Source: Atopobiaceae bacterium
GTDB lineage: Bacteria; Actinomycetota; Coriobacteriia; Coriobacteriales; Atopobiaceae
Assembly (NCBI GenBank): GCA_015258485.1
Contig: JABZIF010000001.1
Location: forward strand, 1 to 64,000
Direction: 5' to 3'
Length of the DNA stretch: 64,000 nt
Within the stretch, counting starts at the first letter, position 1. The number at the start of each line of letters is the position of its first letter. A program made the translations under genes and the position numbers. Positions 40,814 through 49,861 of this stretch are shown here, one piece after another. The notes under the pieces were generated by a model. The model saw only the letters and a program-made list of their open reading frames with translations. It made no database searches and was not told where the DNA came from.

Positions 40814-42256
40814 ATGGCTCGCAAAAAGACCAAAATCGTTTGTACTATGGGTCCCGCAACAGAAAGTGATGAGGTTTTACGTGAACTCATCAAATCTGGA
40901 ATGAACGTTGCGCGTTTTAACTTCTCGCACGGAAGCCATGAATATCACCGTACTATGATTGGTCGCGTTCGTTCAATCTCTGCTGAACTTGGCATTCCTG
41001 TTGCTATCATGCTTGATACCAAAGGACCTGAAGTACGCACGGGAGTTCTTGAAGATGGTAAAAAAGTTACCCTTACAACAGGTGCTGATGTAGTCGTTAC
41101 AACAGATGATGATGTTGTTGGTAATGCACAGCGTTTCTCGCTTGATTACAAAAACCTTCCTAACGAGGTTAAAAAAGGTTCCATTATCTTAATTGATGAC
41201 GGTCTTATTGGCCTTGAAGTTGATCATGTTGAAGGCACTAACATGTATTGCAAGGTCATCAACGGTGGTGAGCTTGGCGAGAAAAAAGGTGTTAACGTTC
41301 CTAACGTCAACATTGGACTTCCTTCTGTTACTGAGCAAGATCGCGCTGACATTATGTTTGGTTGCGAGCTTGGAATTGATGCAATTGCTGCTTCCTTTAT
41401 TCGTGATGGCAAAGCAGTTGAAGAGATTCGTAACATCTGCCGTGAGATGGGTACTCCAAACGTACAAATCTTCCCTAAGATTGAATCTGCTCTTGGTGTA
41501 AAGAACTTTGACGAGATTCTTGCTGCTTCTAACGGCATTATGGTTGCCCGTGGTGACCTTGGTGTTGAGGTTCCTGCCGCTGAGGTTCCACACATCCAGA
41601 AGACCATCATCAAAAAATGCAACGATGCATACAAGCCAGTTATCACCGCAACCCAGATGCTCGACTCTATGATTCGCAATCCTCGTCCAACTCGTGCAGA
41701 GGTTACCGACGTTGCAAATGCAATTTATGATGGCACCGACTGCGTCATGCTTTCTGGTGAGTCCGCAGCTGGTAAATATCCTGTTGAAGCTGTTAAAACA
41801 ATGGCTTCTATCTGCAAGGAAACCGAGAAGTATCTGCCAGTCAAAGACGTATATCACCAGCGTGAAGGTCTTAAGAACGTCAACGGTGCTACTGGTTTTG
41901 CTGCCGTTGATATGGCAATTCGTGTTGACGCTAAGTGCATCATCTGCCCAACACACTCTGGACGTACTGCTCGTCTTGTTTCCAACTTCCGTCCAAAGCG
42001 TCCTTTATATGCAATGTCTCCATCTGATGAAGCAGTGCGTCGTACCTGCTTCTACTGGGGTGTCTATGCATTCAAGACAACTGAGCAGGGCTCACTTTCT
42101 AATACCATGTACAATGCCCTTAACGTTGCTAAAGAAGTCGGTATTGCAGAAACTGGTGACATTGTTGTTCTTACCTCAGGCGATCCTCAGACCAGTCCTC
42201 GCCTTGGTGACTACACCACTTCAACAAACGTAGCAATGATTTGTCAGGTTCAGTAA
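40814..42256 (+). CDS. pyk: pyruvate kinase
   Basis: A 480-residue enzyme of normal length. Visible signatures: KIVCTMGPATES start, ARFNFSHGSHEYH (active-site Arg and Asn), MLDTKGPEVRTG, the B-domain (residues about 70-165), IFPKIESALGVKNFDEIL, MVARGDLGVEVP and ATQMLDSMI with the K+ site. It converts phosphoenolpyruvate to pyruvate and makes ATP. AAAAGGAGAG lies before ATG 40814. It is followed by a strong terminator. Confidence 0.97.
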   Translation: MARKKTKIVCTMGPATESDEVLRELIKSGMNVARFNFSHGSHEYHRTMIGRVRSISAELGIPVAIMLDTKGPEVRTGVLEDGKKVTLTTGADVVVTTDDDVVGNAQRFSLDYKNLPNEVKKGSIILIDDGLIGLEVDHVEGTNMYCKVINGGELGEKKGVNVPNVNIGLPSVTEQDRADIMFGCELGIDAIAASFIRDGKAVEEIRNICREMGTPNVQIFPKIESALGVKNFDEILAASNGIMVARGDLGVEVPAAEVPHIQKTIIKKCNDAYKPVITATQMLDSMIRNPRPTRAEVTDVANAIYDGTDCVMLSGESAAGKYPVEAVKTMASICKETEKYLPVKDVYHQREGLKNVNGATGFAAVDMAIRVDAKCIICPTHSGRTARLVSNFRPKRPLYAMSPSDEAVRRTCFYWGVYAFKTTEQGSLSNTMYNALNVAKEVGIAETGDIVVLTSGDPQTSPRLGDYTTSTNVAMICQVQ

Positions 42257-42279
42257 GTTCTCATTTTAATGTTTGATAA

Positions 42280-42316
42280 AAATGCGCTCAGGCTATTTAC
42301 CTGGGCGCATTTTTTA
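42280..42316 (+). terminator. terminator of pyk
   Basis: AAATGCGCTCAGG (42280-42292) pairs with CCTGGGCGCATTT around a 7-nt loop and is followed by T residues. Confidence 0.9.
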
Positions 42317-42350
42317 CACAATCCTTAGAGCGTGGTTTGACAAAGCACTA

Positions 42351-44084
42351 TTATGCAATCTTCCATCCAACGGTTTTCTCACGCATATTTACAAAGTCGG
42401 CGTAAAGTCCGCCCTCTGCCATAAGTGACTCATGCGTTCCTCGCTGAATAATACGACCTTTTTCAAGTACCACAATTTGATTAGCCTGACGAACAGTCTT
42501 CAAACGATGAGCAATCATAATAACCGTCTTAGACTTGGTAAGCTCCGCAATAGCACGTTGTAACTCAAGCTCATTTTCAGGATCAACGTTTGCCGTAGCT
42601 TCATCAAGCACGACAATCGGTGCATCCTTAAGAATAGCACGCGCAATGGAGAGACGCTGACGTTCACCGCCAGAGAGAGAAGAACCGCTCTCCCCTAACC
42701 TTGTCTCATAACCATTTGGCAGAGCCTCAATAAATTCTTCACAGCACGCACGACGAGCAGCGTCAACTACCTGTTCATGTGTAGCCTTAGGATTACCAAA
42801 CTTAATATTATTCTCAATAGTATCGTCAAATAAAAATACACCTTGAAATACGGTAGAAAAATTCTGTAGCAGTGAGTCTACCCTATAATCACGTACGTCA
42901 TGTCCGCCTAAAGTTACTCTTCCAGAATCTACATCCCAGAAACGTTCAATTAAACGAACGAGTGTTGTTTTACCCGATCCACTTGGGCCTACAATAGCAC
43001 AGGAAGTACCTGCAGGAATAGAAAGACTCACGCCATCAAGAATACGACGATCACCATAACCAAAAGTAATATTAGATACTTCAATATCATAGTTATCGGT
43101 TTTCTCGATACCAGCTCCCTCGTCCATAGAAGGTGTGTCGAGAAGGGCGTTAGTCTGCTCCATCGCTATCTCGATATTTCTCAGAATTGTCGAGAATCGA
43201 CCTGCGGCTTCAAGACGACTAAACACCATAAACGACATTACTACGACCGTTAGGCAAATGGCGGTATCAAGACTTCCGGACAACCAGAGCCACACTGAAA
43301 CAAGACACATAGCAACGCTTGTTGCCTTGGAAACTGCCATCTGCAATATCGAGAAACGTAGGGCCTTAAACTCAAGAGACAAAGCCTGAGCTCGGCAATT
43401 ATCAACGGTATTCGCAAATTTACCTTCTGCATCATCCACAAGTGAAAATGCACGTACTACGCTAATACCACGTACATATTCAAGTACCGCACTAATGAGA
43501 GCAGTATTAGCAGCAACAAATTTTTCAGATGTCTTGCGCACAAAACTTTGTAAAAGTTCCATACTCAAACAAAAAAGTACTAACGTTACTGCGGTCATAA
43601 TACCAAGACGCAAATCAAGTGCGCAAAGAAAAACAACAATGATAAGAGAGAATGCTAGTCCGCCAAAAATCGTTGTGTACAAAAGTCCGCCAAGATTTTG
43701 CATAGAATCCAGTTGATTGGTCATAATTGACGTTACTTCGCCAAGACTATTCTCGTTAAAATATCCCATCGGTAAATGACGTAGAGCATCTCCAACCTCA
43801 GCGCGCTTTTTACCTGCCATATTAAAGTTGGCATCACAGAAATTCTCACTCTTAAAGTGTGAACATATAAAAGTGCCTACAATACTTACGCACATAATCC
43901 CTAAAGCGAGAAGGGCGGTCTGTCCAGAAAGCGTTCCCTGAGACAGCGCACTAAAAACTACCCAAAGTGCCGTAATCTGTAAACCTTCAAACATGCAACA
44001 CAGAATAGTAAACAGAAGGCCCTTATGAAGCCTGTCGCGAAAAGCACTTCCAAATTCAAAGTACATTTTTAAAACAGAAAGCAT
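42351..44084 (-). CDS. ABC transporter, exporter-fold permease-ATPase (second of pair)
   Basis: A 577-residue half transporter: a six-helix membrane domain (about 15-300) and an ATPase domain with Walker A GPSGSGKTTL, signature LSGGERQRLSIARAI, Walker B IVVLDEATANVD and H-loop IMIAHRLKT. The downstream gene of a two-gene operon; together they would form a heterodimer. The membrane domains resemble those of siderophore/metallophore importers with exporter fold (IrtAB, YbtPQ) at least in layout, but substrate cannot be read from the sequence. Confidence 0.88.
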   Translation of the reverse strand: MLSVLKMYFEFGSAFRDRLHKGLLFTILCCMFEGLQITALWVVFSALSQGTLSGQTALLALGIMCVSIVGTFICSHFKSENFCDANFNMAGKKRAEVGDALRHLPMGYFNENSLGEVTSIMTNQLDSMQNLGGLLYTTIFGGLAFSLIIVVFLCALDLRLGIMTAVTLVLFCLSMELLQSFVRKTSEKFVAANTALISAVLEYVRGISVVRAFSLVDDAEGKFANTVDNCRAQALSLEFKALRFSILQMAVSKATSVAMCLVSVWLWLSGSLDTAICLTVVVMSFMVFSRLEAAGRFSTILRNIEIAMEQTNALLDTPSMDEGAGIEKTDNYDIEVSNITFGYGDRRILDGVSLSIPAGTSCAIVGPSGSGKTTLVRLIERFWDVDSGRVTLGGHDVRDYRVDSLLQNFSTVFQGVFLFDDTIENNIKFGNPKATHEQVVDAARRACCEEFIEALPNGYETRLGESGSSLSGGERQRLSIARAILKDAPIVVLDEATANVDPENELELQRAIAELTKSKTVIMIAHRLKTVRQANQIVVLEKGRIIQRGTHESLMAEGGLYADFVNMREKTVGWKIA

Positions 44085-44099
44085 CGACAGCCCCTTTCT

Positions 44100-45917
44100 T
44101 TAAGCCTCATCAAGTGCGCCCATATGAGCGCGATACATAGTTGCATAGAGCGAACAAGTATTCATAAGCTGCTCATGAGTACCTTGATTCTCAATACAAC
44201 CGTCATTGACAACTACAATTTTGTCTGCATTTTGTACAGTTGAAAGACGATGAGCAATAACTATAAGAGTTTTGCCTGTTACAAGTTTTGCCACAGCAGA
44301 TTCAACCTCTGCCTCTGATTCAGGGTCTGCATATGCTGTAGCTTCATCGAGTAAAATAATTGGAGCGTCTTTTAACATCGCACGTGCAATGGCTACACGT
44401 TGACGTTCACCACCTGACAGATGACCGCCCGAACCTCCTACAATTGTTTGATATCCATCGGGAAGCGACTGTATAAAATTGTGACAACCAGATGCCTTTG
44501 CACAAGCAATGACTTCATCATCTGTGGCACCTTTTTTGCCCATACGAATGTTATCCATAATGGTCTCGTCAAAAAGATAACTGTCTTGATCAACATAAGC
44601 TATAAGATCAGTCAGCTGAGATGGAGAAAATCTACGAATTTCTTTTTCTCCGATACAAACCGAACCGTAGGTAGGATCCCAGAATCCCGCAATAAGTCTT
44701 GCAAGAGTTGATTTACCTGAGCCGCTCGGTCCAACGAGTGCTGTCACTGCGCCTGATTCAATTGCAAGATCAACTCCATGAATGACCTCATCAGCACCAT
44801 AGGCAAAATGAACATCAGAAAGCTCAATGTCAGTGCCTTCAAGTGCACAAGGTTTCTCGGCACGCTTTTGTTCAGGATAGTCCAATACCTCTGAAATCTC
44901 TTTAACCACAGTTCCAACCTGGGCGAGAGAATCGCCAAAGCTCATTGCGGCATATAAAGGCTGGAAGGTGCCAAGCGACAGCACGGCACACATAACAAAT
45001 GTTGATGGAGAAAGCGTGCCTTGCAAGACAAAAAGGCATCCCAGTGGCAATACCGTTACCAATGTTGCAGGAGCAATAGAAAGCATAGCATCTTGCCAAA
45101 TCTGACAATGACTCATCCAGTCAATAAATGCATGTGCAGAAGCGTACACTGCTTTTGAGAACTTCTCGTACGAACTCGCCGATTGTCCAAACGCTTTGAT
45201 AACTTCAATACCAGAAACATATTCAACTGAAGCATTATTCATTTCTTTACCCGTAGTAATTGTATTTTGGTACCAAAATTCATAATCCTTCATCATGCCC
45301 GCCATACAGGCAAGTCCCACAATAATAGTTACCAAGGTTGCAAGCGCAAGACGCCAATCAAGAATTGCTTGATATATAAAAATTGCAAGGACAACGGTGA
45401 GGTTTGAAGTTAATTCCGGGACAGCATGAGCAAGTGTTGTTTCAATACTGTCGATTTTCTCGACAAGTAAACGTTTAAGAGTTCCCGATGGAGTGTCCAA
45501 GACATACCCCATAGGAACACGTGTTAGCTTCTGTGCAACACGAATCCGCAAATTTGCAATTGTGGCAAACGTTGCAATATGAGAAACCGTTGTAGAAAGA
45601 TGATGAAATATAATTTGAACAGCATAACTTACTGCAGCAACTGCAACCCACTGCAGGTAAAATGTCCAATCTCTTACAGTATTAAAAATACCAACTACTA
45701 TATTACCTGCTGCAACATAAGGAACTATACCTCCCGCAACACCAATAATTGCAAGCAAAACAGAAAGTGCATACGTCCCTTTTTTGTTTGACCACTCAAG
45801 TAAAACTGCAACAGGATTAATCTGAGAACGCTCACTCTTAGTGTTTTCTGTTTGTACTTGAACATTTGGTTGCAAATGCTGCTTGTCATTTTGTTGATTG
45901 CATCCAGATGCGCCCAT
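44100..45917 (-). CDS. ABC transporter, exporter-fold permease-ATPase (first of pair)
   Basis: A 605-residue half transporter with a short polar N-terminal extension, a membrane domain (about 35-310) and an ATPase domain with GPSGSGKSTL, LSGGERQRVAIARAM, IILLDEATAYAD and IVIAHRLST. AGGAGG precedes ATG 45917. It lies 15 bp upstream of its partner. Both halves carry consensus catalytic glutamates (DEAT), so both ATP sites may be active. Substrate unknown; drug, peptide or siderophore transport are possible. Confidence 0.88.
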   Translation of the reverse strand: MGASGCNQQNDKQHLQPNVQVQTENTKSERSQINPVAVLLEWSNKKGTYALSVLLAIIGVAGGIVPYVAAGNIVVGIFNTVRDWTFYLQWVAVAAVSYAVQIIFHHLSTTVSHIATFATIANLRIRVAQKLTRVPMGYVLDTPSGTLKRLLVEKIDSIETTLAHAVPELTSNLTVVLAIFIYQAILDWRLALATLVTIIVGLACMAGMMKDYEFWYQNTITTGKEMNNASVEYVSGIEVIKAFGQSASSYEKFSKAVYASAHAFIDWMSHCQIWQDAMLSIAPATLVTVLPLGCLFVLQGTLSPSTFVMCAVLSLGTFQPLYAAMSFGDSLAQVGTVVKEISEVLDYPEQKRAEKPCALEGTDIELSDVHFAYGADEVIHGVDLAIESGAVTALVGPSGSGKSTLARLIAGFWDPTYGSVCIGEKEIRRFSPSQLTDLIAYVDQDSYLFDETIMDNIRMGKKGATDDEVIACAKASGCHNFIQSLPDGYQTIVGGSGGHLSGGERQRVAIARAMLKDAPIILLDEATAYADPESEAEVESAVAKLVTGKTLIVIAHRLSTVQNADKIVVVNDGCIENQGTHEQLMNTCSLYATMYRAHMGALDEA

Positions 45918-46214
45918 ACTACCTCCTAAACCTCATTACGTATTCACTAATACATAATTTGAACAGCGTAAGTAAACATCCTAATAAAAAGTTAGCTTAC
46001 TATTACTTTTTATTATCTCACTTTTGTAGAGCTAACAATCTGTCTTTATAAAAAATTGGTAAGCGGTATAAAAATAGTTATCTGAGGTTAATTTTTTTAA
46101 CAAACGAGCAGATACAAAAAATTAATCTAATCTAAAGAAATGGTTAATCTAAATGCATCACTATAAAAGTCAGAAGACGAGAAGTGTCTTCATATCATCG
46201 AAAGGGTGTTTGTT
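45918..46214. promoter_or_regulatory. divergent regulatory region between ABC pair and DUF4342 gene
   Basis: This 297-bp AT-rich region has no gene. TTAATCTAA occurs at 46122-46130 and 46144-46152, 22 bp (two helical turns) apart, with a third partial copy between, followed by a TATAAA at about 46163. This suggests a bound activator upstream of the DUF4342 gene. No other structured element is evident. Confidence 0.4.
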
Positions 46215-46757
46215 ATGGAGAAGCTAGAAAAAGTTGAATTAATTCGCGAGAAGTGCGGTGTAAGCTATGAGGACGCAAAGGCAGCACTTGATGCTTGTAA
46301 TGATAATATCCTTGACGCAATTATTTGGCTTGAAAAACAAGGAAAGACTGATAAAAATACCGCAAGTTATACTGCCGAGTCTACCTCAAAATCACATGTC
46401 TCTTCAGAAATGAAGAAAGCTCAAATTGCCTATCAAGAATCAAGTAAAAAATCTGACTTTTCTGAACACATGAATTCATTTTGGGACAAATGTAAAGATT
46501 TACTACGCAAAAGCATGGACACTGAATTTATTATTACACGACATAATGAGCAATTTATGACCATGCCCATTCTTGTTCCTATTGCTGGTCTCTTCCTTTG
46601 GGGAGCTACTCTGTGGCTTTTAATCCTCGGACTCTTTTTTGATTTCCGGTATCATATCAAAGAAGCACAGCCAATCATTGTTGATATTAATGAAACTATG
46701 GATAAAGCAGCTGATGCAGCAGAAACAATCAAAAAGGATGTTACTAAAGATAACTAA
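46215..46757 (+). CDS. DUF4342 protein with UBA-like domain and membrane segment
   Basis: A 180-residue protein. Residues 1-40 form a UBA-type three-helix domain (VELIREKCGVSYEDAKAALDACNDNILDAIIWLEKQGK), as in EF-Ts N-termini; a polar linker follows; near 115-140 there is a hydrophobic segment (TMPILVPIAGLFLWGATLWLLILGLFF). ATG 46215 is preferred with AAAGGG 8 nt upstream. DUF4342-type proteins are unknown in function. It stands directly before a two-component system and may be part of the same envelope response. Confidence 0.72.
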   Translation: MEKLEKVELIREKCGVSYEDAKAALDACNDNILDAIIWLEKQGKTDKNTASYTAESTSKSHVSSEMKKAQIAYQESSKKSDFSEHMNSFWDKCKDLLRKSMDTEFIITRHNEQFMTMPILVPIAGLFLWGATLWLLILGLFFDFRYHIKEAQPIIVDINETMDKAADAAETIKKDVTKDN

Positions 46758-46804
46758 ATAAAGGTAAACTACTACCAAAAGTCAATACAGTTTGGGTGCA
46801 AAAC

Positions 46805-47509
46805 ATGACTAAGGTACTTATCGTAGAAGACGAAGAAAAAATTGCTCGTTTCATAGAACTCGAACTTGTTCACGAGGGCTACGAAGTAGATAGAGCACCA
46901 GACGGCAGAATTGGTATTGAAAAGGCACTTTCAAATACGTATGACCTCATTTTGCTCGACATACTTCTTCCCCAGCTAAATGGTCTTGAAGTTCTTAGAA
47001 GAATCCGTCGAGAAAAAGACACCCCAACTATTATGCTCACTGCCCGAGACTCTGTAATGGATAAAGTTGCTGGACTTGATGCAGGTGCAGACGACTATCT
47101 CACTAAACCCTTTGCCATTGAAGAACTTCTCGCCCGCATTCGCGTAGCCCTCAAACACAAAGAAACAAAAGAGAGCACCTCTCAAACAACAACTCCACTT
47201 CCATCAAAAAACTCCTTTGAAATTAAAGGTGTCACGCTTGATGTTGACCGAAGAGAAGTATGCGTAGCTAATCATTCAATTGAACTCACCAATAGAGAAT
47301 TTGAAGTTCTTCATACACTTATGGAACATGCGGGTGTTGTAATGAATCGTGAGCGTATTGCCTCTGAAGCACTAGGATATGAGTTTGTAGGAGATACCAA
47401 TAACGTAGATGTTCATATTGCCCGTCTACGCTCAAAAATTGATGACCGCTATAACATCAAACTTATTAGCACCATTCGCGGAGTTGGATATGTCATCAGA
47501 GAAGCATAA
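46805..47509 (+). CDS. response regulator, OmpR/PhoB family
   Basis: A 234-residue protein with receiver domain (acidic pair EDEEK, phosphorylated Asp in LILLDILLPQ, Thr in PTIMLTARD, Lys in YLTKPF) and C-terminal winged helix (ELTNREFEVLHTLMEHAGVVMNRERIASEALG ... VDVHIARLRSKID). Start at ATG 46805; a GTG at 46796 is possible. It overlaps the sensor kinase gene by 20 bp, so the two are co-translated. Confidence 0.93.
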   Translation: MTKVLIVEDEEKIARFIELELVHEGYEVDRAPDGRIGIEKALSNTYDLILLDILLPQLNGLEVLRRIRREKDTPTIMLTARDSVMDKVAGLDAGADDYLTKPFAIEELLARIRVALKHKETKESTSQTTTPLPSKNSFEIKGVTLDVDRREVCVANHSIELTNREFEVLHTLMEHAGVVMNRERIASEALGYEFVGDTNNVDVHIARLRSKIDDRYNIKLISTIRGVGYVIREA

Positions 47510-48869
47510 GCAAAACAAAGAACGCACCCAAAAAACATCTTTGTTCACTTCACGCTCTGGATCCTCAACTGCAGGAGTTATTACGTGGGGCTTCTGGTGG
47601 CGTAAACTTCTTAATTATTTCTTTTTTGATTTCCTTCTTTTTACAAACATTATTCTTATCTTGCTTTATTGCTATAACCAAAATATGCCTCAAGGCACCT
47701 TTAAAATGGTATTTTTCCCCACTCAACCAAACTCAATCTCTTTTATATGTAGTCAAACAGCAGGCGGACTCGCTGATATAAAATACATCGTCTCTAGCTC
47801 CGCATCAGGTGAGAAAATTTTCAATTTAGGTATAGATGTAATTCAGCTTTGGCCACTTTATCTTTCAATTCTTATCTGGGAACTCATTGATATATTGCAT
47901 TTCTTCAGTGATTTGAGACGTGTAAGAAGAGCACTTCTTCCCCTCAATAACCTTGCGTTAAAGGCAGAAGAACTTGGAAGTGTAGATATACTTACCAAGC
48001 ATTCCTCTACTACAGATACTATATTTGCCAACGATACTAAAATTAAAAGCCTTGAACATGCTATAGAAGAAACAAATATCGACTCTCCCCAAATTCAAAC
48101 AGGTGACAAAGATCTAGCAAGCATAGAAATTGCCTTAAATAAACTCCTTAAACGTATGCAAGAAGCAAAACTTCAACAAATGCGTTTCGTTAATGACGCA
48201 AGTCATGAACTGCGTACGCCAATTGCAGTTATTCAAGGCTATACCGACATGCTTGACCGTTGGGGAAAAACGGACAGGGCTGTACTCGATGAGTCTATCT
48301 CTGCTCTTAAATCTGAAAGTGAACACATGCATGAACTTGTCGAACAATTACTTTTCCTTGCTCGAGGTGATGCGGGAAGAAACACACTTACAAAAACTCA
48401 GCTCAATATTGCACAGCTTACTTCTGAAGTATGGGAAGAATCAGAAATGATTGATAAGAATCATCAATATAAGCTAAATTGCGATGTACAGGCACTATCA
48501 GACTATCATTATCAAGTACTTGGCGATACCGCAATGCTCAAACAATCATTACGAATAATTGTCCAGAATGCAGTGCGTTATTCTCCAGATCACTCAACCA
48601 TTACTTTTGACGTCACACAAAACAATAAAAATGTTCAGGTTTCCATAGAAGACGAAGGTATTGGCATATCAGAAAAAGCAGTATCTCATATTTTTGAAAG
48701 ATTCTGGAGAGCTGACAATGCACGCAACACAAACAATGAGGGATCTGGTCTCGGACTATCCATTGCAAAATGGATTATTGACAGTCATAACGGTACTATA
48801 GATGTTATTTCACATGAAGGTGTTGGAACTCGATTTACCGTCACTATACCTCGCGTCTCGCAACCGTAA
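47490..48869 (+). CDS. sensor histidine kinase
   Basis: A 459-residue kinase. Two membrane segments (FFFDFLLFTNIILILLYCY, near 42-60, and LWPLYLSILIWELIDIL, near 125-145) enclose a periplasmic/extracellular loop of about 65 residues. A linker precedes the dimerisation box FVNDASHELRTPIAVIQGY (phospho-His) and the ATPase domain with N box IVQNAVRYS, G1 DEGIGIS, F box FERFW, G2 GSGLGLSIAKW. ATG 47490 with GGAG is preferred. The last 26 bp overlap the convergent treR gene. Confidence 0.92.
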   Translation: MSSEKHKQNKERTQKTSLFTSRSGSSTAGVITWGFWWRKLLNYFFFDFLLFTNIILILLYCYNQNMPQGTFKMVFFPTQPNSISFICSQTAGGLADIKYIVSSSASGEKIFNLGIDVIQLWPLYLSILIWELIDILHFFSDLRRVRRALLPLNNLALKAEELGSVDILTKHSSTTDTIFANDTKIKSLEHAIEETNIDSPQIQTGDKDLASIEIALNKLLKRMQEAKLQQMRFVNDASHELRTPIAVIQGYTDMLDRWGKTDRAVLDESISALKSESEHMHELVEQLLFLARGDAGRNTLTKTQLNIAQLTSEVWEESEMIDKNHQYKLNCDVQALSDYHYQVLGDTAMLKQSLRIIVQNAVRYSPDHSTITFDVTQNNKNVQVSIEDEGIGISEKAVSHIFERFWRADNARNTNNEGSGLGLSIAKWIIDSHNGTIDVISHEGVGTRFTVTIPRVSQP

Positions 48870-49563
48870 AAAATGAAAAATAGTCTGGTCGATGTCGTGA
48901 CTGAGTAAATTCAAACATTTTTCCATAATTGTCAAATGTTTGCCCAGTAACAACAGCTAAAAAATCAACCTCATTTAGATTGAGAAGTTGTCTATCTTCA
49001 GTAGTTACTGGCTCAACCGTAACAATCCTTTTGCTTGTTGCAATCTGTATATGTAAATCTTTCTCAATGTAGTTATAAATTGAAGATTGAGCAACTTCTA
49101 ACGTTAAATTTTTTACCGTATCTGCAAGAAAGTAGTTGTAATCCAAAATCAATGCTTCATCATTAATAACTCGAGTTCTCACAATATAATAGAGCTGTTC
49201 TCCTCTTGCAAAGCCCGTTTGCTTTGCAATTTTTTCATCAGCAATAATACGTTCAAATTTTAATACTTTAGTTGTGTAATCAAGACTATTTCGACAGGCA
49301 GCTTCTTGAAAAGTTTCTATTCCACCCAACTCAAACAATGCACGTGAACGTTTTTGATAAATAACACGAACTCCCTTTCCATGCACCGGCTGAAGAGCAC
49401 CCTGTTGATTCAATAAAGCCACTGCTTTACGTAAAGTATTATGTGAACAGTTATATTCCCTTGTTAGCACCGCTTCAGAAGGAATAAATGATTGATAGGG
49501 GTACGTACCCTGTTTAATCTTTTCAAGCAAATCACGATATATTTCATCATAAATCATCTTCAT
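48844..49563 (-). CDS. treR: trehalose operon repressor, GntR/UTRA family
   Basis: A 239-residue regulator with N-terminal winged helix (YDEIYRDLLEKIKQGTYPYQSFIPSEAVLTREYNCSHNTLRKAVALLNQQGALQPVHGKG) and C-terminal UTRA ligand domain. It is divergent from the trehalose PTS and hydrolase genes, and the intergenic space contains palindromes, all as expected for TreR, which binds trehalose-6-phosphate. No contradictory features. Its 3' end overlaps the kinase gene in convergent orientation. Confidence 0.88.
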   Translation of the reverse strand: MKMIYDEIYRDLLEKIKQGTYPYQSFIPSEAVLTREYNCSHNTLRKAVALLNQQGALQPVHGKGVRVIYQKRSRALFELGGIETFQEAACRNSLDYTTKVLKFERIIADEKIAKQTGFARGEQLYYIVRTRVINDEALILDYNYFLADTVKNLTLEVAQSSIYNYIEKDLHIQIATSKRIVTVEPVTTEDRQLLNLNEVDFLAVVTGQTFDNYGKMFEFTQSRHRPDYFSFFTVARREV

Positions 49564-49612
49564 ATGTTCCCCAGACTATACAGTGCGCAACTCATTTTAA
49601 AAATAAAAGTAT

Positions 49613-49640
49613 ACTAACTTACTCAAATAATTTGCATAAG
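49613..49640. promoter_or_regulatory. putative TreR operator, half-site copy near treR
   Basis: ACTAACTTA (49613-49621) is the same half site as in the strong operator at 49721-49746, and TTTGCATAAG (49631-49640) is the same 10-mer as at 49731-49740. It lies about 50 bp before the treR start, so treR is likely autoregulated. Confidence 0.55.
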
Positions 49641-49720
49641 ACGTTTACAGACAATTTTATACCGCTCAACCATATTAAATCTTCTAATTGTTATTTTTTT
49701 AATCTATTGAACTATGATTA

Positions 49721-49746
49721 CACTAACTTATTTGCATAAGTTAGTG
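49721..49746. promoter_or_regulatory. TreR operator upstream of treB (perfect palindrome)
   Basis: CACTAACTTA (49721-49730) and TAAGTTAGTG (49737-49746) are 10-bp perfect inverted arms around TTTGCA. A TTGAAC at 49707-49712 upstream could be the -35 of treB, so the operator would cover the -10 region. Confidence 0.7.
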
Positions 49747-49861
49747 ACACGAAACGATAAGGTGAGCTTGATCGTACTTGACATTGCCTTATTGTGAAAT
49801 CGAATAGGTAAAAATATGTCCTATTTGTCGTGCCACAAGACGTGCGAGGAAAAGAGGAAAG

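Noticed and set aside
41189..41956. 255-codon - strand frame inside pyruvate kinase
   Set aside because: Antisense of a conserved enzyme gene, no ribosome binding site or domain.
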